In this document: positions 8,798-18,199 of the stretch, piece after piece | Numbering within the stretch: the stretch's first letter is position 1 | Layout: each line of letters begins with the position of its first letter | NCBI GenBank assembly: GCA_002340355.1 | Contig: DDLX01000013.1 | Location: 152,954 to 216,953, forward strand | Direction of reading: 5' to 3' | DNA length: 64,000 nt | Source: Cytophagales bacterium UBA2561 | GTDB taxonomy: Bacteria > Bacteroidota > Bacteroidia > Cytophagales > Thermoflexibacteraceae | Program-made: the position numbers and the translations under genes | Notes under the pieces: model-generated | Database searches by the model: none | Told to the model about the DNA's origin: nothing | The model's input: only the letters and a program-made list of their open reading frames with translations

Positions 8798-10339
8798 TTA
8801 GGCAAAGGCAAAGAAAAGTAACCAAATCAGGATTAATACAGGGAACAAAAATGGAATGGAAAAACGTAATAAGTATCCGAAAAAAGACGGCATTTGTAAG
8901 CCACGTTGCTCTGCAATTGATTTAACCATAAAGTTGGGACCATTTCCGATATAAGTCATTGCACCAAAAAATACTGCCGATACTGAAATAGCCATTAACT
9001 GAATAACAGAGTTGTGAAATACACCACCCTGTGCAAATTGAACAACTTGGTCTACACTTCCAATACTTCCTTTCTGGGCAGCCAAGGCAGCAGTCAAAAA
9101 GTTTAGGTAGGTAGGCGCATTATCCAACATGGCAGATAAAAGTCCTGTTCCCCAATACAACGTATTGTGATTAATGAGTTTTACTCCTGTTTCAGAAGCT
9201 GCAAAGTTTGCAACTAATTCTAAGGCGGGCATCATGGTGCCGAAAATACCAATGAAGATAAAGGCAACTTCTCGGATGGGTTCAAAGTTAAACTCATTTT
9301 CTTGTAAGGCTTCTTTGGAGGCAAATCGAAATGATAAAAATGCCACTAAAAACATAATGATTTCTCGAATGTAAGAGAATTTTTGTCCTTCATATAAAAT
9401 TCCTGGTACCCAGTCTAATACATTTGGATCAAGGAAAACTGAAGCAATTACTAGAGCCAACCAAAGAAAATTTCCTTTTCCTTTTAGCTCAATTTTATTG
9501 CTGTAATGCTCTTGTGAAGTTTCACTATTTTCCCCTTTTTTATTGCGATTGTCAAATATATAAAATATGCCTCCTAAACATACTAAAGCTACAACCCAAG
9601 GAAGCAAGCTATTGCTCACAGTCCATGTAAAAGGAACACCCTTCAAAAATCCTAAAAATAAAGGTGGATCGCCAATAGGAGTTAATGCCCCTCCAACATT
9701 ACTTACAATAAAGATGAAAAAGATAACATGATAAGCTTGTAAACGTTCTTTATTCAATCGCATATATGGACGAATCAATAACATCGAAGCCCCTGTTGTT
9801 CCGATAAGATTGGAAATTACGGCACCAATCAATAAAATCATAATATTGACAAATGGTTTACCTTCTTTGTCAATTTTAATCAAAATACCTCCTGAAGCAA
9901 TATAAAGTGAAGAAATGAGTGCAATAAATTGAACATATTCTGCTAAGGCATGAATGGGAGAGTGAACATTATGTAACCCAAAAATGTAATAAAGTACTAC
10001 AACTGTAGAGAGTCCTACAGCAATTCGAGGATAATTATGATGCCAAAAATGTTCATAGAAAAGAGGACCTGTAGCAATCATAATTAGGAGCATAGCAAAG
10101 GGAATTACCGACCAAACTGGGGCAGCATGACCATGGTGTTCATCAGCCTTATTATCTTCATGATTTATTACTGTCTCAGTGCTATGTTCAGTAGGATGTG
10201 AGTCATGGGGTTGCTTTTCTGCTTGTAAGGAAGTAGGAGACAAGCATCCTAATAAACAACAAAAGAAGAGTAGAAAAAAGGTTTTCAAAAAAGGATGCCT
10301 ACTCCAAGGAGTAGTAGTTGTTAAGGGAATTGTTTTCAT
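8798..10339 (-). CDS. nhaD: NhaD-type Na+/H+ antiporter
   Basis: An integral inner-membrane protein that exchanges Na+ (or Li+) for protons, for sodium and pH homeostasis. It opens with a cleavable-type signal (HPFLKTFFLLFFCCLLGCLSPTSLQA) and a His-rich periplasmic stretch (about 43-75), followed by around a dozen membrane segments. The family signature is clear: GTTGASMLLIRPYMRLN, then SNVGGALTPIGDPPLFLGFLKGVPF, and late in the protein SAMLDNAPTYLNF and MTYIGNGPNFMVKSIAEQRG. This places it in the NhaD branch of the ion transporter superfamily rather than NhaA/NhaB. The 513-residue length is normal for the family with its leader. It is monocistronic, with its own terminator. Confidence 0.9.
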   Translation of the reverse strand: MKTIPLTTTTPWSRHPFLKTFFLLFFCCLLGCLSPTSLQAEKQPHDSHPTEHSTETVINHEDNKADEHHGHAAPVWSVIPFAMLLIMIATGPLFYEHFWHHNYPRIAVGLSTVVVLYYIFGLHNVHSPIHALAEYVQFIALISSLYIASGGILIKIDKEGKPFVNIMILLIGAVISNLIGTTGASMLLIRPYMRLNKERLQAYHVIFFIFIVSNVGGALTPIGDPPLFLGFLKGVPFTWTVSNSLLPWVVALVCLGGIFYIFDNRNKKGENSETSQEHYSNKIELKGKGNFLWLALVIASVFLDPNVLDWVPGILYEGQKFSYIREIIMFLVAFLSFRFASKEALQENEFNFEPIREVAFIFIGIFGTMMPALELVANFAASETGVKLINHNTLYWGTGLLSAMLDNAPTYLNFLTAALAAQKGSIGSVDQVVQFAQGGVFHNSVIQLMAISVSAVFFGAMTYIGNGPNFMVKSIAEQRGLQMPSFFGYLLRFSIPFLFPVLILIWLLFFAFA

Positions 10340-10539
10340 GGGGATTAGGGTACTTCGTGAATCTATTTAATAAAAATACATTTAAAATGACTAGGTAGAT
10401 AATGCACACCCAAAAATTTAGGATTGAGCAGTAAATTTATTCAACAACTCGAAAGTTTGTCCGAAATTTAACATAAAAAAACCCTTTATAGAACAGGGTA
10501 ATGATAAATATTGTACCTTACTGTCTTAGCTTGGTCATA

Positions 10540-10575
10540 AAAAAACGCATCACTTTGAAGGATGATGCGTTTTTT
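10540..10575 (-). terminator. Rho-independent terminator, possibly bidirectional
   Basis: A 13-bp inverted repeat (AAAAAACGCATCA at 10540-10552, TGATGCGTTTTTT at 10563-10575) with a 10-nt loop. The A/T ends give a U-tail in either direction. It lies 24 bp past the stop of the small lipoprotein gene on the minus strand. Confidence 0.85.
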
Positions 10576-10598
10576 GCGCTTTAATGTAGGATAAATTA

Positions 10599-11009
10599 TC
10601 ACTTCGTGAACTCTAATATATAAGTTGGTTCATCTTTTTCGCTTGTATCTGTAAAGGTCAATGTGAGGACATTTTCTATTAAAGAAATACTGTACGTGCT
10701 TCCTGATAGTGTCAGTTGAGTAGCACTAGTATTGGTTGACCAAGTACCATTTCCACCAATCAAGTTGAGTGCAGATCCTGAGACCTGTGCTGTATAACTG
10801 CCGTTTGCATCTCCTGATTTGGTAAATGAGATTGATACTCCTGAGAATTGACTCAGCACATCCGTACCATTTAAGTTAGCTTTAGTAATTGTCCATGTTC
10901 CCACAAAACGATCAGCAACGACAGGATCTGGATCGTCGTCTCCTCCTCCGCAACTCACAAGTATAATACTCAAGAATAAAGCGGGCAAAATCATGTGAAT
11001 TAATTTCAT
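10599..11009 (-). CDS. Small lipoprotein with lipocalin-like beta domain
   Basis: The frame is open further upstream, but the start at 11009 is preferred. It gives a classic lipoprotein signal, MKLIHMILPALFLSIILVSCGGG, with lipobox LVSC and Cys20. The 136-residue product is an envelope lipoprotein. After an acidic linker (GGGDDDPDP) comes a Ser/Thr-rich beta domain starting FVGTWTITKANLNG and ending EPTYILEFTK. This pattern, GTW near the N-terminus and alternating strands, resembles the small lipocalin-like lipoproteins common in Bacteroidota. No catalytic motif is visible. It stands alone between a glycosyltransferase and its own terminator. The function is unknown. Confidence 0.8.
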   Translation of the reverse strand: MKLIHMILPALFLSIILVSCGGGDDDPDPVVADRFVGTWTITKANLNGTDVLSQFSGVSISFTKSGDANGSYTAQVSGSALNLIGGNGTWSTNTSATQLTLSGSTYSISLIENVLTLTFTDTSEKDEPTYILEFTK

Positions 11010-11214
11010 AATATAATTTGGTAGTTTTACAAAAAATCGAACTAAAGGTAGTATGTAGGGTATCAACTCACGGCATAAAGATATAAAATATTTTAGAATC
11101 TTTATTGACTTTCTCCAAAAATTGATGTAAAATATTAAATCTATTTTATTCAACAAAAAATATCTAATAAAACTTTGCTGAATAATAGCTTAATACATTA
11201 ATATAAAAATAAAT

Positions 11215-12309
11215 TTAGAAATAAGCCTCTACTTCTTGGATGGTTCGATTTATATTAAATTGTTTTTCAACTCGTTGTCTCCCACTTTTTCCTATTTTTT
11301 GAGATAACTTAGGGTTTTTTACCAGTTGTAGTATATGATTGCTAATCGTCTCCATATCTTTTTGAGGAGCTAGAAAACCAGTCCGTTTTTCTTCGTTTTG
11401 TGTTTCGATAATTTCAGGATTACTGGTCAAGTTAAAGGCTATGACAGGCTTTTGACATGCCATTGCTTCAACTAAGACGTAGCCAAATCCTTCCCAATAA
11501 GAGGTTAAAACAAAAATATCGATATTTTGCATTAAATTTTTAATATTTTTAACAAAGCCTAAAAAAACGATCTTATCGGCTACTTTTTCTTGGATTGCCA
11601 TTTCTTTGAGTTCCTGCTCTAATTTGCCTTTGCCTGCAATCAAAATTTTGAACTGAAGTCCTTTTTTCGTCAGAATTTTTGCCAATTCAATCAGGTGCTT
11701 TTGCCCTTTCTGTTCCACCAAACGTCCTGCATTTCCAATAATAACTTCTTGATTTTTAGACTGATATATTTTTTTAGTTAATCTTTTATCATATTCCTCT
11801 AAATCAATTCCATTATAAATTACTTTAACTTTTTCAGGAGCAATAAAATCTTGATTATTTGCAAAAATAGTGCGCTGTGTTTCTTCTGAATTACAAATAA
11901 TATCCGTAATAATTTGTCGAAATAAAATCCGATTGAGCCAGCGATTTTTGATAGGTTTAGCTAATCCTCTCCGATAAATGATACGCCGAACTCCTGCTTT
12001 TTGTGAAGCAATTCCTGCAATTTTTACATCAGCCGAAAGGTTCATTAGGATGGTATCTACCTTTTCTTCCTGTAAAATTTTAGCAATTTTCCCAACTTTT
12101 ATAGGATTTAGAAAGCTGAAGTTTGAGATTTGAATTGGATAAATGGTTAATTTGGTTGTTTTAAGTCGTTTATAAAGCTCACTATTAGGATGTGTAAATA
12201 CAATAATTCGATAGATGTTCTTTTTTGCCAAACGGGTAGCTACATCAAAGTGCCATTTTTCGCCTCCACCCCATGCTTTCGTACTGTTAAAAAAACAAAT
12301 GGTTTTCAA
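11215..12309 (-). CDS. Glycosyltransferase, GT4 family
   Basis: A GT-B-fold glycosyltransferase of 364 residues that transfers a sugar from an activated donor, probably in LPS core, O-antigen or another surface glycan. The N-terminal Rossmann domain carries the Gly-rich loop NSTKAWGGGEKWH (about 8-20). The C-terminal donor-binding domain has VIYNGIDLEEY, GNAGRLVEQKGQ and the GT4 E-x7-E motif in EGFGYVLVEAMACQKPVIA (about 272-290). No membrane segment is present, so it acts at the cytoplasmic face. It is divergent from lpxB (152 bp between starts), which fits a role in LPS assembly; the acceptor and donor cannot be named. Confidence 0.9.
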   Translation of the reverse strand: MKTICFFNSTKAWGGGEKWHFDVATRLAKKNIYRIIVFTHPNSELYKRLKTTKLTIYPIQISNFSFLNPIKVGKIAKILQEEKVDTILMNLSADVKIAGIASQKAGVRRIIYRRGLAKPIKNRWLNRILFRQIITDIICNSEETQRTIFANNQDFIAPEKVKVIYNGIDLEEYDKRLTKKIYQSKNQEVIIGNAGRLVEQKGQKHLIELAKILTKKGLQFKILIAGKGKLEQELKEMAIQEKVADKIVFLGFVKNIKNLMQNIDIFVLTSYWEGFGYVLVEAMACQKPVIAFNLTSNPEIIETQNEEKRTGFLAPQKDMETISNHILQLVKNPKLSQKIGKSGRQRVEKQFNINRTIQEVEAYF

Positions 12310-12461
12310 AAGGAATTTTTTTAATCGTTATCAATCGTAAAATGAAAAACAACAAGTAAGTAATATTAAGTATTTAATTTTTTTATTTTTATGATGATTA
12401 AGAAAAATAGAAAGAAAATCAAATATAGACTAAATTTGCCTAAAAATGACTCTCCAAAAAT

Positions 12462-13562
12462 ATGAAATATTACATTATTGCAGGTGAAAAATCGGGTGAT
12501 TTACACGCTTCTAATTTGATTAAAGAATTGAAAATCAGAGATAAATCTGCTGAATTTCGGGGATGGGGAGGTGATGAAATGGAAAAAATAGGCGTAACTC
12601 TTGTTCAGCATTATCGAGAAACGGCATTTATGGGATTTACAACTGTATTTGTGAACTTACCTAAAATTTTCAAATTCTTAAAAAAATGCAAAAAAGATAT
12701 ATTAGATTATCAGCCTGATGTAGTGATTTTAGTTGACTATGCAGGATTTAATTTACGCATTGCTAAGTTTGCCAAAAAACACGGCTTGAAAACTTTTTAC
12801 TATATTTCTCCTAAAGTTTGGGCATGGAATACGGGACGAGCCAAAAAAATTAAACGAGATGTTGATAAAATGTTTGTAATTTTACATTTTGAAAAAAAAT
12901 TTTATAAACAATTTGATTATCAGGTAGATTATATCGGAAATCCTTTATTTGATGCCATTGATCAGTTTAAACCTAATCCTCATTTTTTAGTTGAAAATCA
13001 GCTTACTCAAAAGCCAATTATTGCTTTACTCCCTGGGAGCCGAGAAATGGAAGTGCGAAATGTAGTTCAAACTATGGGGGAGGTTTCTAAATACTTTCCT
13101 GAATTTCAATTTGTATGTGCAGGGGTAAAAAGTGTCTCTTCAGAGTTGTATCAAATCTGTGGAAAATACCAAATTCCGATACTATATGATCAAACGTATG
13201 ACTTATTGAATGTGGCTCATTCAGCGGTCGTAACTTCAGGAACGGCAACCTTAGAAACGGCTTTATTTGAAGTTCCTCAAGTGGTTTGTTACAAAACAAA
13301 TTTTTTGCAATATCATATCAGTAAAAAAGTGATTCAAGTACCTTATATTTCATTGGTGAACTTAATTGCTCAAAAAGAAGTGGTTCGGGAGTTAATTCAG
13401 TATGATTATACGACTAAGAATTTGGAAGAGGAATTAAAGAATGTTATTCACCAAAAACGGGAACAAATTTTAATTGATTATCGAGATTTGAAAGCACTTA
13501 TTAAAACTGAGGGAGTGTCTAAAACGGCTGCTGAATTGATGTATAATTATCTGAAGATATGA
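12462..13562 (+). CDS. lpxB: Lipid-A-disaccharide synthase
   Basis: LpxB (GT19) condenses UDP-2,3-diacylglucosamine with lipid X to form the disaccharide backbone of lipid A, at the cytoplasmic face of the inner membrane. The start gives MKYYIIAGEKSGDLHASNL, which holds the family's N-terminal GE-SGD motif at 8-12. Further hallmarks are RGWGGDEM, YYISPKVWAWNTGRAKKIK (about 113-131), LLPGSREMEVRN, SGTATLETAL and the late YISLVNLIAQKEVVREL segment. At 366 residues it is full length. It is not clustered with lpxA, C or D here. A divergent GT4 gene is next door. Confidence 0.96.
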   Translation: MKYYIIAGEKSGDLHASNLIKELKIRDKSAEFRGWGGDEMEKIGVTLVQHYRETAFMGFTTVFVNLPKIFKFLKKCKKDILDYQPDVVILVDYAGFNLRIAKFAKKHGLKTFYYISPKVWAWNTGRAKKIKRDVDKMFVILHFEKKFYKQFDYQVDYIGNPLFDAIDQFKPNPHFLVENQLTQKPIIALLPGSREMEVRNVVQTMGEVSKYFPEFQFVCAGVKSVSSELYQICGKYQIPILYDQTYDLLNVAHSAVVTSGTATLETALFEVPQVVCYKTNFLQYHISKKVIQVPYISLVNLIAQKEVVRELIQYDYTTKNLEEELKNVIHQKREQILIDYRDLKALIKTEGVSKTAAELMYNYLKI

Positions 13563-13565
13563 AAA

Positions 13566-13594
13566 ACCTGTCTAATTTTCAAAATCTGACAGGT
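13566..13594 (-). terminator. Hairpin terminator between convergent genes
   Basis: A 7-bp stem, ACCTGTC (13566-13572) with GACAGGT (13588-13594). On the minus strand it is followed by five Ts, so it best serves the SPOR-domain gene. On the plus strand the tail after it is only moderately U-rich, so lpxB termination there is uncertain. Confidence 0.55.
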
Positions 13595-13636
13595 CTTATA
13601 ATATTATTTATTTGCTGAAATCCAAGTATTTAAAAG

Positions 13637-14743
13637 TTAAAACCTTGCTTTTAAATCTTTAAAATCTGCTTGAATTTCATATAATTTTTGAAGAGACTCT
13701 TTCATTAATTGTGTTTTCTCACGTGATTCGTAATTACCAAATAAGACCTCAAAAATAATTTCACCACCGTATTGATCTGCCATAATAAAAATATCACCAT
13801 GTTTACGATTTTCCATTTCTCGAACAAAATTTTGTGCTCCTTCTAAATCGCTAAATTTGCCAATACGTAATGCCCATTTTTTCTTCTCAACCATCATTCC
13901 TTCCGAATTAAAAAGATGTTTTTCACTAGGATCAAATGAAATATACGGCGGACGGTAAGAAGTCGATTCCAAAATATTACCAGCCTTATCCTTGACAGGG
14001 AACATCCAGTCCTGTTGAAAAACAGTAAACTTCTCTAAATTCTCATCACCATCAACCCAAAGGTAATATTCTTGGTCATTTTCAGTTTTTAACTGTACTG
14101 TTTTACCTTTATGGAAAGTATAAGCAGTTAAGATATAATAATTATCTTTTCGAGTAGGGTCTCCATCATCAGGCATCTTAGGAGCAGCACGAATAAAATC
14201 TAGGATACCATCTGAATTAAAATCTCCAAAGGAGTCTTCACTTTCGTAGATACTCGAAAAAGCAGTTTGTGTAATGGCATTTGGGTCAGTGATATCAAAG
14301 ACATTATAACATCGATAACGACACCCTGAACCGATACAGTCCTCCCTAAAATTCATGAAAATCAGATAGTTACGTTTCATGAAGCTGATTTCATAAATAT
14401 CCAAAAAATTACTGACATGTTGAATATATTTTTTGTCAGGTTCAGAATAGAATTTGAAATGATGACGATTTAAATAGACACCAGTCGGATGTGGATTAAA
14501 TAAGTTGTTATATTCGCCTGTGCCATCTACAAAATAAAAGGTCATTGGAACGCTACAATTTCCATAAATTGTAAAAGTGGTATCATTTGAAATTTTTGGC
14601 TTGACTGCAGTAGGCATTAAACTACGAGGTGCGTTTTCAGTAGCTAATGTTTTGAAAGTATAAGTTTGGGCGGAAATCCTAGCCAACTTCCCATAAAATA
14701 ACAGCACCATTAATAAAAGAACATAAATGAAGTTTAATTTCAT
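13637..14743 (-). CDS. Secreted protein with C-terminal SPOR-like domain
   Basis: A 368-residue exported protein; the signal peptide is MKLNFIYVLLLMVLLFYGKLARISAQ. The central part contains a Ca-loop-like motif DFNSDGILDF (about 174-183), typical of FG-GAP or VCBS-type repeats. The last ~75 residues read as a SPOR domain: KWALRIGKFSDLEGAQNFVREMENR, then IFEVLFGNYESREKTQLMKESLQKLY. SPOR domains bind denuded peptidoglycan glycan strands, often at division sites, so envelope localisation is expected. The middle region has no other family I recognise. It faces lpxB convergently and is probably a single-gene transcript. Confidence 0.8.
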   Translation of the reverse strand: MKLNFIYVLLLMVLLFYGKLARISAQTYTFKTLATENAPRSLMPTAVKPKISNDTTFTIYGNCSVPMTFYFVDGTGEYNNLFNPHPTGVYLNRHHFKFYSEPDKKYIQHVSNFLDIYEISFMKRNYLIFMNFREDCIGSGCRYRCYNVFDITDPNAITQTAFSSIYESEDSFGDFNSDGILDFIRAAPKMPDDGDPTRKDNYYILTAYTFHKGKTVQLKTENDQEYYLWVDGDENLEKFTVFQQDWMFPVKDKAGNILESTSYRPPYISFDPSEKHLFNSEGMMVEKKKWALRIGKFSDLEGAQNFVREMENRKHGDIFIMADQYGGEIIFEVLFGNYESREKTQLMKESLQKLYEIQADFKDLKARF

Positions 14744-14922
14744 ATAAGAAAAATTTTAGAGGAGTTTGTGATTTTTTGTAAACTATCGTTTTTGAGTAAT
14801 ACTAAGGGAATAGTTAAATATATCCAATACTGAATAAGGAATCAAAATTAAACCAAAAATCGGTGTGATACATCAAGTGCTTTTATAGTCCAACTTTTAA
14901 TATTTTACAAGTATTTTCTTTG

Positions 14923-14930
14923 TATTTTTG
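14923..14930 (+). promoter_or_regulatory. Candidate -7 box (TATTTTTG) for the Ppx/GppA gene
   Basis: Matches the Bacteroidota -7 consensus TAnnTTTG and lies 76 bp before the ATG at 15007. No convincing -33 TTTG is seen at the expected spacing, so the call is weak. Confidence 0.35.
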
Positions 14931-15006
14931 AAAAATAGTATAAATTACTTGATATATATTATATTGATTATCAATATTTTAATAGCAAATAAAAAGACTT
15001 TATTTT

Positions 15007-15939
15007 ATGAGAATAGCAGTGTTAGATTTAGGAACAAATATTTTTAACTTATTGATTGTTGATAAGTTGAAAAATAAAAAATGGGAGTTTGTGACACAAC
15101 ATAAAAAGTTTGTACAATTAGGAGAAGGAGGAATTAATCAAAAGTATATTATTCCTTGTGCTATTCAACGAGCGATTGAAACACTTGAAAATTTTGCAGA
15201 AATTATTGAAGAAAAACAGTGTAACAAAATATTTGGTTTTGCTACAAGTGCTGTTCGAAATGCTAAAAATGGAAAAGAGTTAATTCAAAAAATATACCAA
15301 AAAACAGGATTAAAAATTAATATAATTGATGGAAATAAAGAAGCAGAGCTAATTTATCATGGTGTTCACTTGATTTATCCAATTCCTGAAAGGGCATTAA
15401 TTATGGATATTGGTGGTGGAAGTGTGGAATTTATTTTGGCAGAACAAGAGCAAATTTTATGGAAACATAGTTTTGAAGTTGGCGCACAACGTTTGTTTTA
15501 TAACTTTCATAAAACTGACCCTATTCCACCCGAATCTTTGACGGCTCTTGATGGATATTTGGAAATAGAATTAAAACCTTTGGTCGAAGCTTGTCAACAA
15601 TATCCTCCTATCGAACTGATTGGAACAGCAGGTACATTCGAAGTTATTTATGAGATTTTTTTAGCAGAATCGAATGAAACTTACAAACGTAATAAATTTG
15701 AAACTTTAGTTATTCCTGTTGATGCTTTTTACCGAATTCATCAGAAATTTGAAAAATTAACCTTAGAAGAGCGTCTTGCAATTAAAGGGATGCGTCCGAA
15801 GCGGGCAGGAATGGTAACGGTAGCTTCAGCATTGATTGCTTTCATTATGAAGAATATTCAACCACAAAAAATGAGAGTATCACCTTCCTCCTTGAAAGAA
15901 GGTTGCTTAAATTTATTTGCCGAAGGGAAAATTCAATAA
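15007..15939 (+). CDS. Ppx/GppA family phosphatase (exopolyphosphatase-like)
   Basis: An ASKHA-fold phosphatase that should hydrolyse inorganic polyphosphate and/or pppGpp in the cytoplasm. The phosphate-1 motif is MRIAVLDLGTNIFNLLI at the N-terminus. The central motif IMDIGGGSVEFILAEQ is at about 132-147, followed by the FEVGAQRLF stretch and LIGTAGTFEVI. The usual family form is DLGTNTFHLL; here Ile and Asn replace Thr and His. At 310 residues it is the short form, without the extra C-terminal helical domain of E. coli Ppx. The Tat-type FAD lipoprotein gene starts 23 bp after its stop, so the two are probably co-transcribed. Confidence 0.9.
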   Translation: MRIAVLDLGTNIFNLLIVDKLKNKKWEFVTQHKKFVQLGEGGINQKYIIPCAIQRAIETLENFAEIIEEKQCNKIFGFATSAVRNAKNGKELIQKIYQKTGLKINIIDGNKEAELIYHGVHLIYPIPERALIMDIGGGSVEFILAEQEQILWKHSFEVGAQRLFYNFHKTDPIPPESLTALDGYLEIELKPLVEACQQYPPIELIGTAGTFEVIYEIFLAESNETYKRNKFETLVIPVDAFYRIHQKFEKLTLEERLAIKGMRPKRAGMVTVASALIAFIMKNIQPQKMRVSPSSLKEGCLNLFAEGKIQ

Positions 15940-15962
15940 GTAAAAACTTATATCATTTTAGA

Positions 15963-17495
15963 ATGAACCGTAGAGACTTCCTAAAATTTTCCTCCTTAGC
16001 TTTATTACCTATTTGGGCTTGTCAGGAAAAAGTACCAGAAAATTCAAAAAGGTACAACTTCGAAATAAATTCTGACATGTCTGTAGGACATTTACTATTC
16101 GAATCTACATTTTTTCCGCAGAAACAGGTTTTAGAACGAGAATATATGATTGTCGGAGGAGGAGTAGCGGGAGTAAGTGCAGGATTTTTATTACGAAATA
16201 AATCTCTGGCTTTATGTGAATTATCGGATAGATTAGGCGGAAGTGCCAGTAATCGAGCATTTAATGGAGTTACTTTTTCGCAAGGAGCACATTATGACCT
16301 AAACTACCCTTCCTATTTTGGACAAGATACGTTACAATTATTGTATGATGCTAAGATTATTGAATTTGATAATTTAACCCAAACTTGGAGATTTATTGAT
16401 AAAAAATACTATATCGAAGAAGCCAAAAATACAGCTTGCTTATATCAAAATCAATTTTATGAGAGTGTCTTTATTAATGACCAAGAAGCGGAGCAATTTT
16501 TAAATATTGTCGAACAATTTACAGGAAGATTGCCCCTGCCAACTCGACTTATTGCACCTGAATATCAGTATTTAGACAAAATTTCTTTTACCGATTATCT
16601 ACAAAAAGAAAAGATTCCAATTTCTGAAACTCTGCAAAAAGCAATTGATTATCAAATGATTGATGATTTTGGAGGAACTTCTGAAGAAATTTCAGCAATG
16701 GCAGGACTTTTTTATTATGCTGGTCGAAGATATAGTGATGATCGCTTTACTGATTTTTCTCCACCTGAAGGGAATTCGTATTTTATTCGGAAGTTTGTCC
16801 AGTACTTTCCTAATGATTCTATTTTTCTAAATCACTTAGTCAAAAAAATTACAGAAACAAAAACAGGTTTTACGGTTGAGGTAGTAGATGTCGTAAAAAA
16901 AGAAATTGTATTTTTTAAGGTAAAGAAAATAATTTATGCAGGGCATAAACACGCTCTAAAATATATTTATCCTGAAGATGCTTCATTATTTGCCTCAAAT
17001 CGTTATGCACCTTGGTTAGTAGTTAATTTAGTTTTTGATAAAAATACGTTTAATGACGAAGCTTTTTGGCAAAATGAAATTTTAACAGGTAAAAAAGGCT
17101 TCTTAGGATTTGTAGACTCTTTTTCACAATATACTGATAATAAGAATTATAGGGTGCTAAGTGCTTATTATTGTTTGGCAGAATCAGAGCGTAAGCAGCT
17201 TCGAGAAATTGAAAAATATGCTTCGAAAATTATTGAAAACACATTACTAAAAATTGCGTCACATTTTCAAGTAAAACAGTCTTATTTAGAGAAAAAATTA
17301 AATAAATCTTTTCTAAAAGTAATGGGACATGCTATGCCAATTCCTTATTCAGGTTATTTATTTCAAAATAAAAATACTAATAGGAGTAATAAAAATTTAG
17401 TTTATGCTGGTGTAGATTCAGGGCGCTTGCCTTTATTTTTCGAGGCAGTAGATTCGGGAGTTGAGGCAGTACAGATATTAGAGAGCTATCTTTAA
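15963..17495 (+). CDS. FAD-dependent amine-oxidase-like lipoprotein, Tat-exported
   Basis: A flavoprotein of 510 residues. The frame is open back to 15903, but the start at 15963 is preferred because it gives MNRRDFLKFSSLALLPIWACQE. This combines a twin-arginine motif (RRDFLK) with a lipobox ending at Cys20. The protein should therefore fold with FAD in the cytoplasm, be exported by Tat and be lipid-anchored. The dinucleotide fold follows at about 62-90 (YMIVGGGVAGVSAGFLL, then LGGSAS), as in the NAD_binding_8/amine-oxidase family. The C-terminus VYAGVDSGRLPLFFEAVDSGVEAVQIL is the second FAD contact seen in such enzymes. The substrate is unknown. It probably shares a transcript with the upstream Ppx/GppA gene; I see no functional link. 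Confidence 0.85.
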   Translation: MNRRDFLKFSSLALLPIWACQEKVPENSKRYNFEINSDMSVGHLLFESTFFPQKQVLEREYMIVGGGVAGVSAGFLLRNKSLALCELSDRLGGSASNRAFNGVTFSQGAHYDLNYPSYFGQDTLQLLYDAKIIEFDNLTQTWRFIDKKYYIEEAKNTACLYQNQFYESVFINDQEAEQFLNIVEQFTGRLPLPTRLIAPEYQYLDKISFTDYLQKEKIPISETLQKAIDYQMIDDFGGTSEEISAMAGLFYYAGRRYSDDRFTDFSPPEGNSYFIRKFVQYFPNDSIFLNHLVKKITETKTGFTVEVVDVVKKEIVFFKVKKIIYAGHKHALKYIYPEDASLFASNRYAPWLVVNLVFDKNTFNDEAFWQNEILTGKKGFLGFVDSFSQYTDNKNYRVLSAYYCLAESERKQLREIEKYASKIIENTLLKIASHFQVKQSYLEKKLNKSFLKVMGHAMPIPYSGYLFQNKNTNRSNKNLVYAGVDSGRLPLFFEAVDSGVEAVQILESYL

Positions 17496-17504
17496 AAAGA
17501 TGAA

Positions 17505-18149
17505 TTACTTAGATTCTAGTTGTTTGATTATAAGTATTTTAAGTTGCTTTAAGGCATAAATGATTTGATATAAATCTTTTGTTTTAGAAGCATCAAGTGA
17601 AATACTCACATTATAATTTTTTTGTTGTAAAGTTGTAAATGTCCAATATTTTCCTTGTACCCATGCACCATAAATTGGATTTTGATTTTGATTTTTGTGT
17701 TGTGCGATGAGCATTGCCGTTAGCATTTGAGCCTCTGGATCAGTTGCATTTTTTTGTTTTTTGAATTCTTGTAAGAAAAAAAAAGGTTTTTTTGGCTTTC
17801 CAATACCCTTTGGTGTGGCAATTAATGCATCACAAACCACTTTTAAATCGTAACCATTAAAATTAGCTTGTAAGGGACGCTCAAAAAAAAGTTTAAATCG
17901 ATTCTTTTCATGAAGTTGAGCCGCCTCAAATAAAAAAGCCAAAAAATTCATTTTTAACTCCTCCTCATTCCAAAAATCACCTTCTTCTTGCAAAAGTTGA
18001 CGTTTTTGTTCCAAAATCAATTTATTCCACTCACTAAGCTCAAAAGTGGCTTGTAACCAATGATTTAATGTGGAATTATTGATTTTTCGCTCTAATTGAA
18101 AAGCTTCTAAAATATCTTCTATCTCAAAACTAAGCCGTGTAGGATTCAT
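17505..18149 (-). CDS. Uncharacterised protein with PD-(D/E)XK nuclease-like motif
   Basis: A 214-residue cytoplasmic protein with no signal peptide and no family I can name with certainty. A possible nuclease core is visible: Asp107 in LKVVCDALIA, then FFFLQEFKKQK with Glu128-x-Lys130, then DPEAQMLTAM. That order (D, ExK, then a Gln-bearing helix) is the pattern of the PD-(D/E)XK superfamily. The N-terminal half is predicted helical. It converges with the flavoprotein gene (9-bp gap) and starts 50 bp after the parC stop on the same strand. It may therefore be read from the parC transcript. Nuclease activity is an inference from motif spacing only. Confidence 0.7.
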   Translation of the reverse strand: MNPTRLSFEIEDILEAFQLERKINNSTLNHWLQATFELSEWNKLILEQKRQLLQEEGDFWNEEELKMNFLAFLFEAAQLHEKNRFKLFFERPLQANFNGYDLKVVCDALIATPKGIGKPKKPFFFLQEFKKQKNATDPEAQMLTAMLIAQHKNQNQNPIYGAWVQGKYWTFTTLQQKNYNVSISLDASKTKDLYQIIYALKQLKILIIKQLESK

Positions 18150-18199
18150 GTTATATTTATTTAATTTTTGCTTATTTTAAGAAAATATTACTTAATCTT

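Noticed and set aside
15903..15962. Upstream start of the flavoprotein gene overlapping the Ppx/GppA gene
   Set aside because: It would bury the twin-arginine/lipobox signal 20 residues inside the protein.
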